11,371 bases of DNA from JACDAN01 sp035711385 (GTDB lineage Bacteria > Actinomycetota > Thermoleophilia > Gaiellales > Gaiellaceae). Position numbers and translations under genes: made by a program. Below, one piece after another: positions 1 to 5,814 of the stretch. The stretch spans positions 1 to 11,371 of the forward strand of contig DASTCG010000078.1 in the NCBI GenBank assembly GCA_035711385.1, written 5' to 3'. The notes beneath the pieces were generated by a model, which did no database searches, was not told where the DNA came from, and worked only from the letters and a program-made list of their open reading frames with translations. Numbering within the stretch: position 1 is the stretch's first letter; each line of letters begins with the position of its first letter.

Positions 1-165
1 CACCTCGCGGCGAGGATCGGCGCGGCCGCGGGCGCCGGCGAGATCCTCGTGAGTCGCGAGACGCTCGACGGCGCTGGGACGGGATTCAGAGTCTCGGAAT
101 CGCGACCCGAGGTGTTCAAGGGCTTCGAGGAGCCGGTCGACGTGGTCGCCGTCGACTGGCGGTAG
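1..165 (+). CDS. Class III adenylate/guanylate cyclase, C-terminal end (5' partial)
   Basis: The window opens in frame 1 inside a gene; 54 residues remain before the TAG at 163-165. The tail begins HLAARIGAAAGAGEILVS and ends with FKGFEEPVDVVAVDW. This matches the end of the class III nucleotide cyclase catalytic domain, where an N/H-x-A-A-R-I segment is followed by GEILVS and then a K-G-x-x-x-P-V strand. The family makes cAMP or cGMP from the nucleoside triphosphate. The catalytic metal-binding aspartates and any regulatory domains lie outside the window, so activity cannot be judged. The gene converges on the exporter gene, leaving 21 bases between the stops. A cyclic-nucleotide-binding protein is encoded about 2.7 kb downstream, but a functional link is only a guess. 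Confidence 0.75.
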   Translation, partial: HLAARIGAAAGAGEILVSRETLDGAGTGFRVSESRPEVFKGFEEPVDVVAVDWR

Positions 166-186
166 GAGCAGCCAACCTTTCTGGCG

Positions 187-813
187 CTAGGCCGACGCCC
201 GCGTCGCCGAGAGGCCGAGGGCGACGAAGACCGAGCCGGTCAACCAGCGCTTCACGCCGAGGTACCAGCGGCTCCGCTTGAGCCAGTCGCCCGCCGTGCC
301 GGCCGCGAGCGCCCACAGTGAGTCGGACGACAGGGCGATGGCCACGAAGATGAGCCCGAGCGCCATGATCTGGAGCGGCGCAGTGCTCGAGTCCGGGTCC
401 ACGAACTGGGGCAGGAAGGCAAGGAAGAAGAGGGCGGTCTTCGGGTTGAGGACGTTCACGATCACCCCGTCGCGGAACAGGCGCCGATGTGACCGCGGCG
501 CGCGGGCGACCTCCGTCTCGACGGTCTCGCGGGTGAGGAGCCGTCGAATGCCGAGGACGACGAGGTAGACGGCGCCGGCGTACTTGACGACCGTGAAGGC
601 CGTGGCGGAGGAGGCGACCAGCCACGAGAGCCCGATCGAGGCCGCGAGCACGTGGACGAGCCCACCGACGCCGATGCCGAGCGCCGAGACGAGGCCGGCG
701 AGCCGACCCTGGTCGACGCTCTGGGCGACGATGTAGAGCACCGCGGGGCCCGGGACGACGGCCAGGGCGAGCGCAGCGGCGCAGAAGAGCCCGAGGGACG
801 AGATGTCCATCAC
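187..813 (-). CDS. LysE/RhtB-family amino-acid (or small metabolite) exporter
   Basis: A 208-residue integral membrane protein, the usual size for the LysE/RhtB superfamily of amino-acid exporters. Hydrophobic segments fall near residues 8-30, 42-64, 68-92, 115-135, 146-166 and 185-203, fitting the six-helix pattern. The family signature is present near the N-terminus: PGPAVLYIVAQSVDQGR (21-37), followed by the glycine-rich stretch GLVSALGIGVGGLVH. The second signature, NVLNPKTALFFLAFLPQF (120-137), is also present. The substrate cannot be read from sequence; homoserine, threonine, lysine or other small metabolites are all possible. The start could be the GTG at 813 or the adjacent ATG at 810, and neither has a clear Shine-Dalgarno. 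It is divergent from the cupin gene and convergent with the cyclase. Confidence 0.9.
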   Translation of the reverse strand: MMDISSLGLFCAAALALAVVPGPAVLYIVAQSVDQGRLAGLVSALGIGVGGLVHVLAASIGLSWLVASSATAFTVVKYAGAVYLVVLGIRRLLTRETVETEVARAPRSHRRLFRDGVIVNVLNPKTALFFLAFLPQFVDPDSSTAPLQIMALGLIFVAIALSSDSLWALAAGTAGDWLKRSRWYLGVKRWLTGSVFVALGLSATRASA

Positions 814-847
814 GGAAGCTTGCCGGAAGAAACTGCGCAGGCAAACC

Positions 848-1228
848 GTGGCCCGTAAGCTACGTCCCGTGCCGAGCTTCGAGCAGATCGCGACGGAGAA
901 CGACTATTTCCGGCGGACGCTCGAGACCGGCGAGCACGCCCAGCTCGTCGTGATGACGCTGCAGCCCGGCGAAGAGATCGGCGAGGAGACACACGAAGGC
1001 GACCAGATCCTCTTCTTCGTCGAAGGCGAGGGAGAGGCGATCCTCGAGGGCCAGGCGAGCCCGGTCGGCAAAGGTGATTACACCTTCGTCCGGGCCGGGA
1101 CGCTGCACAACTTCGTGAACACAGGGAGCGTGCCGCTACGCGTCGTCACGACGTACGCGCCGCCCGAGCACCCTGACGGCACTGTCCATCGGACGAAGGC
1201 CGAGGCGGACGCCGCCGAAGAGCACTAG
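848..1228 (+). CDS. Small single-domain cupin protein
   Basis: A compact beta-barrel cupin of about 120 residues. From the GTG at 848 it is 126 residues; from the GTG at 869 it is 119. Cupin motif 1 is recognisable as GEEIGEETHEGDQILFFVEGEG, with candidate metal ligands at the glutamates, the His and the Asp. Motif 2 is visible in AGTLHNFVN, which contributes another His. The tail HPDGTVHRTKAEAD is typical of a widespread uncharacterised cupin subgroup sometimes labelled mannose-6-phosphate isomerase-like. No enzymatic function is assigned. An open frame extends to an ATG at 803, but that would overlap the divergent exporter gene and adds an atypical basic extension. A weak AGG lies six bases before the GTG at 848. 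At 869 there is no Shine-Dalgarno, but a TAAGCT at 855-860 could allow a leaderless transcript. The start is unsettled. Confidence 0.85.
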   Translation: MARKLRPVPSFEQIATENDYFRRTLETGEHAQLVVMTLQPGEEIGEETHEGDQILFFVEGEGEAILEGQASPVGKGDYTFVRAGTLHNFVNTGSVPLRVVTTYAPPEHPDGTVHRTKAEADAAEEH

Positions 1229-1233
1229 CGGTT

Positions 1234-1704
1234 CTACCCGCCGGGCGAGCAGTCCGCGTCCGGCTCGGCGCCGGGCAGCTTGCCGAGCAGCTCTGCCAGC
1301 TGGGCCGCGCCGGCGTCGCCCAGGCGCTCCGCGAAAAGGGTGGTCACGGCCGCCACGTGCGACTCCCAGGCAGCGGCCAGCCGCCGCCGGCCCTCGTCCG
1401 TGATCACCGCGTAGACGACGCGCCGGTCGCTCGCGCAGGCAGCGCGCTCCACGAGCCCGTGCGACTCGAGGCCGTCCAGCAGGCGCGTGACGCCGGACGC
1501 CGTCAGGAGCAGCCCGTCCGCGAGGTCCACGCGGCGCATGCGACCGAGCTCGGCGCGGGAGAGATGGAGGAGGGCCTCGAAGTCGTTGAGAGTCAGGCCG
1601 TGCTGGCTCAGGAGCTCGGCGTTGAAGGCGCGCGTCATCGATGCGTGAGCGCGGAGGAGGCCGACCCAGGCGTCCAGCGCCGGGGTAACTGGTTGCTCGG
1701 TCAA
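1234..1704 (-). CDS. MarR-family transcriptional regulator, divergent from yceI
   Basis: A winged-helix MarR protein, 156 residues from the TTG at 1704. The N-terminal dimerisation helix is ALDAWVGLLRAHASMTRAF; the DNA-binding region runs from about residue 38 to 103. The recognition helix lies around TASGVTRLLDGLESHGLV, and the wing is ASDRRVVYAVITDEG, matching the family pattern D-x-R-x-x-x-V-x-x-T. There is no ATG in a sensible place: the open frame runs to an ATG at 1788, upstream of the likely promoter. In-frame TTG codons at 1719 and 1704 are the realistic starts, the second giving the usual family length. Cysteines occur at residues 90 (next to the wing) and 152, so redox sensing is conceivable but unproven. 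It probably represses the divergent yceI operon and itself. Its stop lies five bases from that of the cupin gene. Confidence 0.88.
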   Translation of the reverse strand: MTEQPVTPALDAWVGLLRAHASMTRAFNAELLSQHGLTLNDFEALLHLSRAELGRMRRVDLADGLLLTASGVTRLLDGLESHGLVERAACASDRRVVYAVITDEGRRRLAAAWESHVAAVTTLFAERLGDAGAAQLAELLGKLPGAEPDADCSPGG

Positions 1705-1719
1705 TACTTGACTACTCAA
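1700..1719. promoter_or_regulatory. Putative MarR operator: overlapping TTGA/TCAA inverted repeats
   Basis: On the + strand, GTCAA-TAC-TTGAC (1700-1712) is a 5-bp-arm inverted repeat. It shares its right half with TTGA-CTAC-TCAA (1708-1719). The three half-sites are phased about eight bases apart. The element covers the -35 of the predicted yceI promoter and lies at the start of the marR reading frame. Binding of the divergent MarR protein here would block both genes. The assignment rests on position and symmetry only. Confidence 0.5.
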
Positions 1720-1736
1720 TCTTCTCTCGCTACTAT
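1708..1736 (+). promoter_or_regulatory. Predicted sigma70-type promoter of the yceI operon
   Basis: TTGACT (1708-1713) serves as -35 and TACTAT (1731-1736) as -10, separated by exactly 17 bases, in a patch much more AT-rich than its surroundings. Transcription would begin near 1743. The -35 overlaps the inverted repeats at 1700-1719. Confidence 0.55.
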
Positions 1737-1750
1737 TGCTTGCGTCCTCA

Positions 1751-1779
1751 ACTATACCGGACTCAAGGAGACAGCACAA
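1751..1779 (-). promoter_or_regulatory. Predicted promoter of the marR gene
   Basis: On the minus strand, TTGTGC (1779-1774) precedes TATAGT (1756-1751) with a 17-base spacer. Transcription would start near 1744, almost the same base pair as the predicted yceI start but running the opposite way. The -35 touches the yceI start codon and the yceI Shine-Dalgarno lies within the spacer, so the two promoters cannot easily be occupied together. The -35 match is weak; the -10 match is good. Confidence 0.4.
1765..1770 (+). promoter_or_regulatory. Shine-Dalgarno of yceI that fixes its start
   Basis: AAGGAG lies eight bases before the ATG at 1779. This selects that ATG over the in-frame upstream ATG-like extension beginning at 1740, which would lie inside the promoter region. 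Confidence 0.75.
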
Positions 1780-2312
1780 TGACGACAACCACAGAGACCG
1801 TCACCGGCACCTGGCATCTCGATCCCGTCCACTCCTCGGTCGGCTTCGAGGTTCCCTATCTCGTGGGAACCTTCAAGGGCCAGTTCCGGGAGGCCGACGC
1901 CGAGCTCACTCTTTCCGACAAGCGCGCGAGCCTGAACGGCAGCGCCAGGGTCGAGAGCGTCGACGTCAAGGACGAGAACCTCGCCGCCCACCTCCAGTCG
2001 CCCGACTTCTTCGACGCCGAGCGACACCCCGAGCTCCGCTTCGCAGCGGTGGACATCGACCTCGACGGCGGGCGCGTGTCGGCCCGCGGCGAGCTGACGA
2101 TCAAGGGCGTGACCCGGCCGGTGGAGGTCACGGGACGGATCACGGACACACTCGTCGACGGCTTCGGGAGGGAGCGGATCGGCCTCGAGCTCTCGGCGAC
2201 CGTCAACCGGCACGACTTCGGAGTCAGCTGGAACATGCCGCTGCCGTCCGGCGAGCCCGCCGTCGGAGACGAAGTCACGATCGCCGCCGAGCTCTACTTC
2301 GTCAGGGCATAG
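1779..2312 (+). CDS. YceI-family polyisoprenoid-binding-like protein
   Basis: 177 residues, the normal length of a YceI domain, which forms a lipocalin-like beta-barrel that binds polyisoprenoid or other lipophilic molecules, including quinone-type compounds in some members. Diagnostic stretches are GTWHLDPVHSSVGFEV near the N-terminus, LAAHLQSPDFFDAERHPELRF in the middle, GELTIKGVTRPVEV, and DFGVSWNMPL towards the C-terminus. There is no signal peptide, so a cytoplasmic location is expected, unlike the periplasmic E. coli YceI. It is the first gene of an operon with an FMN reductase and a cyclic-nucleotide-binding protein, and is divergent from marR. The start at 1779 has a good Shine-Dalgarno. 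The physiological ligand is not predictable from sequence. Confidence 0.92.
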   Translation: MTTTTETVTGTWHLDPVHSSVGFEVPYLVGTFKGQFREADAELTLSDKRASLNGSARVESVDVKDENLAAHLQSPDFFDAERHPELRFAAVDIDLDGGRVSARGELTIKGVTRPVEVTGRITDTLVDGFGRERIGLELSATVNRHDFGVSWNMPLPSGEPAVGDEVTIAAELYFVRA

Positions 2313-2316
2313 CGCG

Positions 2317-2883
2317 TTGAAGGTCCTGGGCATCTCGGGCAGCCTCCGCGCAGGCTCGCACAACACGAGCCTGCTCCGCGCGGCGGGAGAGCTGCTGCCG
2401 CTTGGAGTCGAGCTCGAGCTGTGGAACGAGCTGAAGGCTGTGCCGCCGTACGACCAGGACGACGACGTTCAGCCGGCGCCGCCGCCCGTCGCCGCCCTTC
2501 GGGAGGCGGTCGCCGGCGCCGACGCCGTTCTCTTCGCAACGCCGGAGTACAACTCGTCGGTGCCCGGTGTGCTCAAGAACGCGCTGGACTGGGTCTCGCG
2601 GCCGCTGAGGACGAATGCGCTCCGCAACAAGCCGGTCGCGGTCGTCGGTGCGAGCACCGGAGCGTTCGGCGCCGTCTGGTCGCAGGCTGAGCTCCGGAAG
2701 GTGCTCGCGGCGATCGGCGCGCGTGTGGTCGAGGGCGAGGTCGCCGTCGGCCACGCGCCCAGCCGGTTCGACGAGAGCGGCGGGCTGACCGACGACGAGA
2801 TCCGGAGCCAGCTTGAGGAGCTGCTCGCAACACTCGTGTCCGAGGTGCGCGGCGCTCCGCTCGAACTGGCGGCAACCGCGTAG
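2317..2883 (+). CDS. NAD(P)H-dependent FMN reductase / quinone-azoreductase-like flavoprotein
   Basis: 188 residues with a flavodoxin-like fold, belonging to the NADPH-dependent FMN reductase family (relatives include chromate, azo and quinone reductases). The FMN-phosphate loop GISGSLRAGSHNTSLLR sits at residues 5-21. The family signature PEYNSSVPGVLKNALDWVSR follows near 76-95, and VVGASTGAFGAVWSQAELR near 109-127 completes the flavin pocket. The enzyme would pass electrons from NAD(P)H to FMN and on to a quinone, metal ion or azo compound; the acceptor is not determined. The start is a TTG at 2317, four bases after the yceI stop, with only a weak AGGG upstream, so translational coupling to yceI is likely. 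The next gene begins two bases after its stop. Confidence 0.92.
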   Translation: MKVLGISGSLRAGSHNTSLLRAAGELLPLGVELELWNELKAVPPYDQDDDVQPAPPPVAALREAVAGADAVLFATPEYNSSVPGVLKNALDWVSRPLRTNALRNKPVAVVGASTGAFGAVWSQAELRKVLAAIGARVVEGEVAVGHAPSRFDESGGLTDDEIRSQLEELLATLVSEVRGAPLELAATA

Positions 2884-2885
2884 CG

Positions 2886-3854
2886 ATGCGTGTCGAGTCC
2901 GTCGTGACGGCGATCACCTGGCTGCCGTTCAGCGTGCTCGATTCGATTTCCCACCTCCCGCTCGGCCTCGCCGTCGCCCACTACGACGAAGCTCCAGGAG
3001 GGAAGCTCGGCGACCTCGACGCGATGCGCGAGGCGGATGCCTTCCGGGAGGTCAACGAGCTCCGCGCCTGGATCGAGGTCGAGGAGGGCCGGATCGTCGA
3101 CTACGGGCGCGAGGGACGAAGCCTCGTCGGCGGCTCGGGCCCCGATCTCGGAGCCGATCAGATCGCTTTCCCGGCTGTCGAGCTCCCGGTGATCCGTCCC
3201 GAGCCGTCGGTCGAGAACGGCGCGGTGCGGTTCCAGCAGACGGTCGGCGGCCGCCTGGGTCTTCCTGTTCCCCGGCCGCTCGCCGGGAAGCCGTACTTCC
3301 ACGTGGGATCGGCGACCGCGTGGACGACGCTCGAGCTCGTGCTTCGCGCGGACGGCGACAGCGAGGGGAGGCTGACCGCGGCCTCTCCGTTCCCGCGCCA
3401 CTCCGTGTACGGGCCCGACGGCGTCCTCATGGACGAGCGAGGCGCGACCGACTACGAGGGCTGGGCGCTGCAGTCGACGGGCCAGTCTCCGTGGGGCGAC
3501 GAAGACGCACTCGAGGCCCACGTCAACCGCGAGCTCGACCGGATCGCGATGCGAAGCGGTGGCAAGCTTGCACGCCGGAGGCTGCGGCCCGGCGACACGC
3601 TCGTCGAGCAGGGCGAGCCGGGCGGCGACATGTTCCTGCTGCTGGAAGGGACGTTCGACGTCGAGGTCGACGGTCGTGTGATCGCGCAGGTCGGCTCGGG
3701 GGCGCTGCTGGGCGACCTCGCCGTGCTCGGCGACGGCCGTCGAACGGCGACGCTTCGTGCCGTCAGGCCTTCCCGTGCCGCCGTGCTGTCCGCCGAGAGC
3801 CTGGCCGGCACCTCGCTCGCCGAGCTCGCCGCCCGGCGGCGCGCAACCGGCTAG
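2886..3854 (+). CDS. Cyclic-nucleotide-binding domain protein with uncharacterised N-terminal region
   Basis: A 322-residue protein with two parts. Residues 1 to about 210 show no domain I can name. They contain distinctive stretches such as NELRAWIEVEEGRI (57-70), SPFPRHSVYGPDG (167-179) and SPWGDED (201-207), which I recall from related actinobacterial proteins of the same layout. Residues 215-305 form a CAP-family cyclic-nucleotide-binding domain: LRPGDTLVEQGEPGGDMFLLLEG, then the phosphate-binding cassette LLGDLAVLGDGRRTATLRA (274-292). The cassette arginine is present, but the glutamate that normally holds the ribose is Asp277. There is no helix-turn-helix or membrane segment, so it is probably a cytoplasmic sensor or adaptor, not a transcription factor. 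It is the last gene of the yceI operon, two bases after the reductase, and its stop overlaps that of the convergent propeller gene. Confidence 0.85.
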   Translation: MRVESVVTAITWLPFSVLDSISHLPLGLAVAHYDEAPGGKLGDLDAMREADAFREVNELRAWIEVEEGRIVDYGREGRSLVGGSGPDLGADQIAFPAVELPVIRPEPSVENGAVRFQQTVGGRLGLPVPRPLAGKPYFHVGSATAWTTLELVLRADGDSEGRLTAASPFPRHSVYGPDGVLMDERGATDYEGWALQSTGQSPWGDEDALEAHVNRELDRIAMRSGGKLARRRLRPGDTLVEQGEPGGDMFLLLEGTFDVEVDGRVIAQVGSGALLGDLAVLGDGRRTATLRAVRPSRAAVLSAESLAGTSLAELAARRRATG

Positions 3855-4630
3855 CGGGCCGGCGGCCAGACGAGCGTCGCCCTTCCGGTGGCCGGGTCGA
3901 TGCGGCGGATCCGCCCGTCGATCGAGCCGACAAGAAGCCGGCTGCGGCGGTCGAGCGCGACCGGCCCCGGCGAGGCGACCGGCGCAACCTGCCGCACGCG
4001 CCCCGACCGGTCGACGAGCGACAGGCGGTTTGCCGAGAATTCCGTGACGTAGACGGCGCCGTGCGGGCCCGGTGCGGCATACGACGGGTTGCCGAGAGCG
4101 CTCGCAAGCGTGCGGAGACCGCCGTCGGGAGTCAGCACCCTGACGTTGCCGGCATACGACTCGCAGAGGACGAGGCCGTCCGCGGTCGGAAGGATGCCGT
4201 GCACGCCGTTCAGCCCGTTCGCCAGGACGGAGCGAGAACCGTCCGCGCCGAGCCGGACGACCCTCACCTGATCCTCCACCGCATACACGGAGCCGTCGGG
4301 CCCCGGAGCGACGCCTTCGAGCGCGCCAGCGGCGCGGGCACGCACCCGCGTCAGCCCCGTCGCCGCATCGAGCTCGACCACGCGCGAGCCGGACGAGACG
4401 AGCAGGTTGCCGTCGGGCGAGGCACGCAGGTCGCGAGGTGCGTCGACCCGGGCGAGGATGCGGCCTTCTCCGGTCGCCGGGTGCAGGCGGAGGACGGCGC
4501 TCTGAGAGAAATCAGCGACGAGAAGGGTCCCGCGCGCCTCCTCGACGATGCCGAACGGCATCCTGAGAGCCGGGGCTCGCCCGCGCACCGCGACGGTGCC
4601 GACGACGTGGTCGCGCTTCCGGAGGCGCAC
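3851..4630 (-). CDS. Six-bladed NHL/SMP-30-like beta-propeller protein
   Basis: 259 residues forming six similar repeats of about 38-40 residues, at roughly 24-60, 63-101, 103-139, 140-177, 178-218 and 220-259. Each carries a version of P-x-G-(I/V)-x-x-x-x-x-G-x-L-x-V-x-(D/E) followed by a turn like LDAATG or LTPDG. This is the pattern of NHL, SMP-30/gluconolactonase and streptogramin-lyase (Vgb)-like propellers. The six blades account for almost the whole protein. No signal peptide or membrane helix is visible, so it appears cytoplasmic. I cannot identify catalytic residues confidently, so a lactonase or lyase role is not claimed. The GTG start at 4630 lacks a Shine-Dalgarno; the frame stays open upstream without a usual start codon. 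Its TAG overlaps the TAG of the convergent cyclic-nucleotide-binding gene. Confidence 0.82.
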   Translation of the reverse strand: MRLRKRDHVVGTVAVRGRAPALRMPFGIVEEARGTLLVADFSQSAVLRLHPATGEGRILARVDAPRDLRASPDGNLLVSSGSRVVELDAATGLTRVRARAAGALEGVAPGPDGSVYAVEDQVRVVRLGADGSRSVLANGLNGVHGILPTADGLVLCESYAGNVRVLTPDGGLRTLASALGNPSYAAPGPHGAVYVTEFSANRLSLVDRSGRVRQVAPVASPGPVALDRRSRLLVGSIDGRIRRIDPATGRATLVWPPAR

Positions 4631-4686
4631 GCCGTAGCGCCACCGGCCCGCGCTGGGGAACGACCTTCCAGCGGTCCGGACGGCTC

Positions 4687-5106
4687 GTGTCTCTCGCGCT
4701 CGAGGGATCCGGCATCCGCGGCGAGGACGCGCCGCTGTACAACGTGCTCGACCGGGAGGGGCCGATGACGCCCAGCGAGCTGGCCGGCCGGCTCGGCGTC
4801 GGCGGCAGCACGCTGACCTACAGGCTCAAGTCGCTGGAGGCCCGCGGCGTCGTCGTTCGGAGGCCGAACCCCGACGACGGGCGCTCGACCATTCTCGAGC
4901 TCTCGGAGTCGGCGCGACGTCACTGGCGCAACGTGATCCCCGGCTTCGCAGAGACGCTGCGAGGCGCGGAGCGCCGCGTCGCGCTGCCGCAGGACGAGGT
5001 CGCGGCCGCGCTCGAGGCCCTCGCCCAGGCGATCGACGAGGAGCTCGCCTCCCGGAGCGCCGCGGGCCGGGCCGCTGTCACGACCCGGCCCGCGCGCATC
5101 GACTAG
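4687..5106 (+). CDS. MarR-type winged-helix regulator, 5' end uncertain
   Basis: From the GTG at 4687 the product is 139 residues. The winged-helix region covers about residues 16-75: LYNVLDREGPMTPSELAGRL, then recognition helix GGSTLTYRLKSLEARGVV, then wing NPDDGRSTILELSE. A C-terminal dimerisation helix follows. The frame upstream of 4687 is open back to a TGA at 4564. It encodes WGTTFQRSGRL directly before the GTG, which together with the first residues looks like the normal N-terminal dimerisation helix of this family. No ATG, GTG, TTG or CTG occurs in that extension, so either the protein begins inside helix 1, a rare start is used, or a small indel has removed the real start. It converges with the RTX-like gene, sharing CTAG as both stops. 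Target genes are unknown; the divergent propeller is an obvious candidate. Confidence 0.75.
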   Translation: MSLALEGSGIRGEDAPLYNVLDREGPMTPSELAGRLGVGGSTLTYRLKSLEARGVVVRRPNPDDGRSTILELSESARRHWRNVIPGFAETLRGAERRVALPQDEVAAALEALAQAIDEELASRSAAGRAAVTTRPARID

Positions 5107-5762
5107 GACTCGCAGCGCGTGTTCGACTCGCCGCCCGCGCAGCTGTCGAAGCCGCGACCGCCGTCCAGCGTGTCCGTTCCGGCCCCGCCGTCGAGGCGGT
5201 CGCGCCCGTTCCCACCGCGGAGCGTGTCGTTCCCGATGAACGACTCGAGGACGTCGCGGCCGTTGCCGCCCTCGAGCGTGTCGTTCCCCTGCCAGCCGTG
5301 GAGCTCGTCGGCGCCCTGCCCGCCGTGGAGCGTGTTGTTGCCGAAGTCGCTCGCGTGGAGAACGTCTCGCCCTTGTCCTCCGAAGAGCTCGTCGTCGCCC
5401 GTGTTTCCCGGACCGCAGCAGCCGAGGACGCCGCCGTCCATGAGATCGTTGCCCTGCTGGCCGGCGAGCTTGTCGGTGCCGTCACCGCCCTGGATCGTGT
5501 CCCTTCCCTGGCCCCCGCAGATGACGTCGTCCCCGCCGAGGCCCGCGATCTCGTCCCTCCCCGCTCTGGCGGCGATGACGTCGGCGCCGGCGGTGCCGTT
5601 GATCACGTCGGGGCCCTGGGTACCGACGATGGTCGCGGTCATCCCGAGGCACGAGGCCGTGCGACCGGGCTTCTTGCCCGGCTTCTTGCCCATGGCGACT
5701 CCCGTGAAGACCGCGAGGCCGAGGACGACGACCGAGACGGCGGCGATCGTGGATCTCAACAT
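5103..5762 (-). CDS. Secreted RTX-like (hemolysin-type calcium-binding repeat) protein
   Basis: 219 residues from the ATG at 5762, chosen because a G-rich Shine-Dalgarno (GGGGGG) precedes it and because it begins directly with a Sec signal peptide: MLRSTIAAVSVVVLGLAVF up to about residue 24. The open frame continues to 5807 but adds an unsuited N-terminus. After a basic KKPGKKPG linker come many nonapeptide-like repeats of G-G-x-G-x-D-x-L from about residue 50 to 205, which fold as a calcium-binding parallel beta-roll. An unusual insert GGVLGCCGPGNTGDDEL near 110-126 interrupts them, and Cys38/Cys82 and Cys208/Cys217 could form disulfides. The signal peptide argues for Sec export, not the type I export usual for Gram-negative RTX toxins. 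No toxin or enzyme domain is attached, so a structural or calcium-binding role outside the cell is likelier. Confidence 0.85.
   Translation of the reverse strand: MLRSTIAAVSVVVLGLAVFTGVAMGKKPGKKPGRTASCLGMTATIVGTQGPDVINGTAGADVIAARAGRDEIAGLGGDDVICGGQGRDTIQGGDGTDKLAGQQGNDLMDGGVLGCCGPGNTGDDELFGGQGRDVLHASDFGNNTLHGGQGADELHGWQGNDTLEGGNGRDVLESFIGNDTLRGGNGRDRLDGGAGTDTLDGGRGFDSCAGGESNTRCES
5121..5610 (-). repeat. Degenerate tandem repeat encoding the RTX-like beta-roll
   Basis: On the + strand, units resembling GCCGCCCTCGAGCGTGTCGT recur with a basic period of 27 bases, encoding G-G-x-G-x-D-x-L nonapeptides on the minus strand. Clear examples are near 5160, 5215, 5268 and 5322. The units are diverged, indicating an old coding repeat and not a recent expansion. 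Confidence 0.65.
5667..5690. repeat. Two-copy 12-base tandem repeat encoding KKPG-KKPG
   Basis: GGGCTTCTTGCC is followed directly by CGGCTTCTTGCC, 11 of 12 bases identical. It encodes the duplicated basic tetrapeptide just after the signal peptide of the RTX-like protein. Copy number could vary between strains by slippage. Confidence 0.7.
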
Positions 5763-5814
5763 CTGGTTTCCCCCCTCTGCGCTGTGAGAACCGTGCCGTC
5801 GAAGCATGGCAGAG

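Noticed and set aside
803..847. N-terminal extension of the cupin to the ATG at 803
   Set aside because: It would overlap the start of the divergent exporter and adds a basic, non-cupin segment without a Shine-Dalgarno.
1705..1788. Extension of the first MarR gene to the ATG at 1788
   Set aside because: That start lies upstream of the predicted marR promoter and inside the yceI coding region; the added residues do not look like MarR.
2813..4768. 651-codon + strand frame across the CNB and propeller genes
   Set aside because: Arg/Pro/Ala-rich low-complexity translation, no ribosome site, and overlaps well-supported genes in other frames.
5121..5610. Possible CRISPR or microsatellite array
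   Set aside because: The periodicity is coding: units are diverged nonapeptide repeats in frame, without identical repeats or unique spacers.
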